Part shown: piece after piece, positions 60,602 through 64,000 of the stretch
How the letters are laid out: each line of letters opens with the position of its first letter
How positions within the stretch are numbered: position 1 is the stretch's first letter
Source: Tigriopus japonicus
Lineage: Eukaryota > Arthropoda > Copepoda > Harpacticoida > Harpacticidae
Direction of reading: 5' to 3'
Assembly (NCBI GenBank): GCA_010645155.1
Contig: CM021321.1
Coordinates: 3,481,126-3,545,125 of the forward strand
DNA: 64,000 bases
Position numbers and translations under genes: made by a program
Notes under the pieces: generated by a model
Told to the model about the DNA's origin: nothing
Databases searched by the model: none
Seen by the model: only the letters and a program-made list of their open reading frames with translations

Positions 60602-61140
60602 AATGAAATTGTCGATGAGATTTGGGTCTGTTAACACTCAATCAATCCACCAATCTCGTGTGGAATGCTCTCCGTTCTGATTTGCAGGATACATGGAAGG
60701 GAGTTTGACAACTCACACGAGTGACTGAAATTTGAGTAGGTTGAAAGACCTATTCGTGCCAAGATCTTTGCTAAAACACGCAAAATTTTGATTCCTTGAT
60801 TTTCATTTGATGTTTGCGTTTTTTGTTTGTCATATTTTCTTATTACGTTCAATATTTATGGCCGGTGTTTCAACGAAAAGATCTATCAACTTCTTAAGGT
60901 ATGAACCTAAATAGTCAACCTGAACCGAGCGAAACACATGAGAAAAAAGAGTTTCATGAGGATTTCAGGTAACCTTAAATCTCTTAACCAATGTATTCGT
61001 ATACTTATGGTAAAGTAATTGCGCTTCAAAATTGACGCAATTATATATTGAATGGATCAGTCTATTCCGCTTGTCCGGAATTTTATGATCGTTTTTTTTT
61101 TCTCATGAATTCAGGTGAGTTGTTTTTCCCACGTGTTCTT
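60602..61140. other. Divergent promoter space between RagC and RpL12
   Basis: Non-coding. The RagC leader exon would be transcribed leftwards from about 60.6-60.9 kb and RpL12 rightwards from about 61.14 kb. No TATA box is evident, as expected for housekeeping genes. Confidence 0.45.
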
Positions 61141-61283
61141 CCTTTTCCGTTGTGACTTTCCGCAGGGTAAGAAGTGCAACTCGGTCGTGGTCGATTTCTT
61201 AGCGATTTCATCCACCACTTCTTACGTCCCTGTAGTCCCCACTCGTTCCGGAGTCCCATCTGACCTTTTATTTCTCTTCTCAG
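61141..61283 (+). promoter_or_regulatory. Predicted TOP leader exon and 5' UTR intron of RpL12
   Basis: The pyrimidine run CCTTTTCCG at 61141 fits a terminal oligopyrimidine start. The leader would end at 61166 with donor GCAGG|GTAAGAAG and rejoin at 61284 after acceptor TTTCTCTTCTCAG, 42 nt before the ATG. TOP leaders couple ribosomal-protein translation to TORC1. Inferred from sequence pattern only. Confidence 0.5.
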
Positions 61284-61325
61284 CTTCGTGATTCCATCGG
61301 CACCTCGTGATTTCTCGACCCAACC

Positions 61326-62100
61326 ATGCCTCCCAAATTCGATCCCAATGAAACCAAGGTAACTCCCGAGTTCAACTCTCTTATGCCAGGACCTCTCAAC
61401 TGACATTTTATTGACTTTAGGTGGTGTGCCTGAGGGCCGTGGGCGGTGAAGTGGCCGCCACATCGGCTCTGGCCCCCAAAGTGGGTCCCTTGGGTCTGTC
61501 GCCCAAGAAGATCGGTGACGACATCGCCAAGGCCACGCAAGATTGGAAAGGTCTCAAGGTGACGGTCCAATTGACGATCCAGAATCGTCAAGCCAAAGTG
61601 TCCGTGGTGCCCTCGGCCGCCGCCCTCATTATCAAGGCCTTGAAGGAACCCCCGCGTGACCGAAAGAAGGTCAAGAACATCAAACACAACGGCAACATCA
61701 CCATGGACGATATCATGAACGCCGCGCGCACCATGCGACCTCGATCCATGTCCAAGGAGTTGTCGGGCGTGGTTAAGGAGATCCTCGGCACCGCCCAATC
61801 GGTCGGATGCACCGTCGATGGTAAGAACTCGTGTCCATCTAGGGTATCTTGAATGTCGTTGGAAAAAGGATGAAATAATTTGCGCCTGAATCCCCGATCG
61901 AGGACACGCGCCTTGTGTCAATCCACTCGATCGACGGGTATGTTCTCAACTCTAATGTCTGATCATGTTCGTTGAACGAAAGGTTTTGGAACTTTAATAG
62001 GGTGGATGTTTATTGTGACACCTTTGCATTTTCAGGTATGAACCCCCACGACATCATTGATCAAATCAATGACGGTTCCATGGACATTGCCGCCGAGTAG
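61326..62100 (+). CDS. RpL12: 60S ribosomal protein L12 (uL11), 3 exons, 165 aa
   Basis: Exons are 61326-61358, 61421-61820 and 62036-62100, with phases 0 and 1 and GT-AG introns. Exon 1 encodes [11 protein letters not shown]. Exon 2 encodes [59 protein letters not shown] and [20 protein letters not shown]. Exon 3 encodes [20 protein letters not shown]. The 165-residue length equals that of human RPL12. uL11 binds 28S rRNA at the P-stalk base, where elongation factors dock. Third-position GC is high compared with flanking DNA, typical of a highly expressed gene; the long antisense frame here is a by-product of that bias. AATAAA at 62138-62143. Confidence 0.98.
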
Positions 62101-62216
62101 GTGATGATGCTCACACTCGCGATATGCTAACGAATTGAATAAATTGTCGGAGGGTACCTCTGTACGAGAAAACGTTTATTTGTCCTTCAAAATTAATGTG
62201 TAGCCGAGTCTAACGA

Positions 62217-63118
62217 TTAAGGGTCCGTAGGACAATCGGGTTGGGCGGAGGGATGAGCGGCCTTAAATGCCGGTAAGGCCTCGAGATGTCTGGCCACGCG
62301 GTTGATGATGGGAAACGCTTCCATGTCGACGCTGAATCGATTGGCGTTGTAGATTTGCGGGATGAGGCAACAATCGGCCAAAGTCACGTGATCGTCTAAG
62401 CAGTATTTGCCGGCCGTTTGCTCCAATATCACTTCCACCCCTATTCAAAAGGGCTTTCAAAATAAAGAGTTCTCTCTGTGATAAGTCATGAGGTTGTATT
62501 ACCGGCTAGACCACGGGTAATCCAGTAATTACTCCATCGAACGCGTTCGGGAGGATCATCGCGAGCCATGTTCATGACTGATAAGTTTTGAATGGGTTGG
62601 GTGCCGGAACAGATCATCTCAACAATTTCTCGAACCTAAGAAATACCATTTGTTGTTTTAAAATCAATGGGTTCAGTTAGGTATCAATCGTGAAAAAGCA
62701 CCTTGGCTCGTTTCCACGGATCTTTGGGTAACAGGGCGTGTTGGGGATACATTTCTTCCAGGAACTCCATGATTGCCACGGATTGGGTGAGCACCTTGTC
62801 GCCTAGTTGAAATGCCGGGACTTGCTCCAAAGGATTCAAGGCCCTGAATTCGTCTTTATGTTGCTCCCCGCCATCGCGAACGAGATGAATGGCTTTGTAG
62901 TCGTAATCGATCTTTTTATGGGCCAACACTATCGAGAGTTATCAATTGGTATGAATCGGTTTCGGATGAATTAAAGGTTGGAATATATTTACCTATTCGG
63001 ACCCGCCAGGAACATGAACTTCGAAAGTAAGAGTACAAAATGGGCTGGAAAAATAATGAAGGTGCGAATCTTTGTCCAATTTAACTTGATTTTATAATCT
63101 TACCCTTTCCGTAGTCAT
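62217..63118 (-). CDS. GSTZ1: Glutathione S-transferase zeta / maleylacetoacetate isomerase, 5 exons, 216 aa
   Basis: Exons on minus are 63104-63118, 62993-63044, 62702-62928, 62503-62635 and 62217-62440; all GT-AG, in frame, 651 nt, the same 216 aa as human GSTZ1. The N-terminus [22 protein letters not shown] carries the zeta-class SSCSWRVR catalytic motif. The thioredoxin-like domain follows (LNPLEQVPAFQLGD, QSVAIMEFLEE for the glutathione site), then the helical domain (GTQPIQNLSVMNMA, GKYCLDDHVTLADCCLIPQI). It isomerises maleylacetoacetate to fumarylacetoacetate with glutathione in Phe/Tyr catabolism, in cytosol or mitochondria. It runs tail-to-tail with RpL12 (117 bp between stops). AATAAA on minus is at 62175-62180. 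Confidence 0.97.
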
Positions 63119-63810
63119 CTTCACAGTTCCTAATTCACAATACAGAAGGGAGCTCAGTCACAGGTTGAAAAGTGTATCGCCTGCCCCAAAACAGGTTTCT
63201 CCAAGATTCAAGCTACTCTCCGCATCAAGATCCCCTCATTATCGAGGGACACGCCATGAAAACTCGTTTGATGTTTTGGCCCTCATTTCCCCTCACCAAA
63301 TAAGTCGTCAGCCTCATTGTTTTTCGCTGGTAGATTCAAGGTTGGATATCAGAATACAGTTATTTAGTTGTCAGTGTCATTCATTTTTAGTCGCCTTTAG
63401 CAATCATTGCCAAAATACCAGATTTGCCGTTATACACATGGAAACAAAAGCATTTGACAATCACAACTCCATGTGACGTTTCAATACCGATAATAATAAT
63501 AAAAAAATATTTTTACCTCCGACCTAAAAACGAGTATGCATTCAGTACAGCCCGTCTCTGGGCTCTCGATTAAGTTCTAGCCGCTGACCGACATGATTCT
63601 TCCATTCAGTTTCTCTGTCTCTTATGAAAAAGATCTTTCATTTAAGCCTCATCCCTTAGTATTCAGTTCAATCGCATAAAGTGAAGATGAGTGAATCTTG
63701 CAGGTTTTTGGTCACACTGTGGTGTTTTTGTTTGTTTTGGGATTGGCGCGTTGTCAACATCGAAATTCGGAATCTGATCTTCACTTCGAAATTCTTCAGG
63801 ATTTGTGATC
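63119..63810. other. Divergent promoter space between GSTZ1 and the CHRAC1-like gene
   Basis: Non-coding. An acceptor-like TTCTTCAG ends at 63799, 11 nt before the CHRAC1-like ATG, so that gene may have a 5' UTR intron here. Confidence 0.45.
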
Positions 63811-63993
63811 ATGTCCTCGCCGTCGACTCACACGACAAATGCGACCCCTACGGCCCCGGGGAATCAGTCGTCCTCGCCCAAGGGCGGTCGAGATGTGTCG
63901 CTACCGATGAGTCGGGTGAAAACCATCATGAAGAGCTCGCCGGATGTGGAAACCGTCTCGCAGGAATCGCTCTTCCTCATCACCAAAGCCACG
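63811..63993 (+). CDS. CHRAC1: CHRAC1-like histone-fold protein, first coding exon (truncated by window end)
   Basis: The ATG at 63811 opens a 61-codon exon ending at donor ACG|GTAATT; the rest lies outside the window. A Ser/Thr/Pro-rich start is followed by RDVSLPMSRVKTIMKSSPDV and QESLFLITKAT, the alpha-1/alpha-2 region of the CHRAC15/YCL1 NF-YC-like histone fold (SLPLSR, IMKSSP, LxTKAT). In the CHRAC complex this subunit pairs with CHRAC17/POLE3 and aids ISWI-ACF nucleosome sliding; POLE4 is a related alternative, but the IMKSSPDV spacing favours CHRAC1. Confidence 0.88.
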
Positions 63994-64000
63994 GTAATTG

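Noticed and set aside
61280..61921. 213-codon antisense frame opposite RpL12
   Set aside because: RpL12 on plus is unambiguous; the antisense frame is caused by codon bias of a GC-rich highly expressed gene.

Overview
This is eukaryotic nuclear DNA. Genes are split by spliceosomal introns with GT-AG ends, long non-coding tracts separate them, and several families of short DNA transposons are present. The gene set (an arthropod-type tetraspan protein, a TMEM272-like protein, an estrogen-related receptor, a Rag GTPase, RpL12, a zeta-class glutathione transferase and a CHRAC1-type histone-fold protein) points to a crustacean, most likely a copepod. That taxonomic call is inference from protein style and compactness, not from a database search.

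Layout. 1-7.2 kb: a 384-bp inverted-repeat element, then two minus-strand genes for unrelated four-helix membrane proteins (1489-2547 and 3767-6087). 7.7-10.5 kb: a decayed mariner element with recognisable ends and a 36-bp minisatellite. 10.6-18.4 kb: a six-exon plus-strand gene for a family-8 glycosyltransferase-like protein whose metal-binding DxD reads NxN, and two minus-strand paralogues (12562-13233 and 17716-18396) for small secreted cysteine-rich proteins. Between the paralogues lie two nested transposons and a 100-bp palindrome. 18.4-28.2 kb: no confident gene, but a large foldback, a tRNA-like Pol III head, several tandem repeats and a second copy of the TA-flanked element.

28.3-54.6 kb is one long plus-strand gene, the estrogen-related receptor (NR3B/ERR), rebuilt here exon by exon with every splice phase consistent. 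It appears to have two alternative amino-terminal modules, exons A+B at 28-35 kb and exon C at 42.3 kb, both able to splice in phase 0 onto a shared exon D. Its introns carry a 100-bp palindrome, a 330-bp foldback and a 473-bp MITE, each related to or resembling elements in the left half of the window.

55.9-64 kb is a dense housekeeping cluster. RagC/D runs on the minus strand, with a start codon that may be the last codon of a leader exon about 2.6 kb upstream. RpL12 follows on plus with a predicted TOP-type leader intron, then GSTZ1/maleylacetoacetate isomerase on minus, tail-to-tail with RpL12, and the first coding exon of a CHRAC1-like histone-fold gene, which is cut by the window end.

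Functionally the genes do not form an operon or pathway. ERR (energy-metabolism transcription), RagC (amino-acid signalling to TORC1), RpL12 (translation) and GSTZ1 (Tyr/Phe breakdown) are neighbours only. The most unusual material is the small-transposon record (a nested insertion that shows an exact 7-bp target duplication), the NxN glycosyltransferase, the secreted paralogue pair and the two ERR amino-terminal modules.
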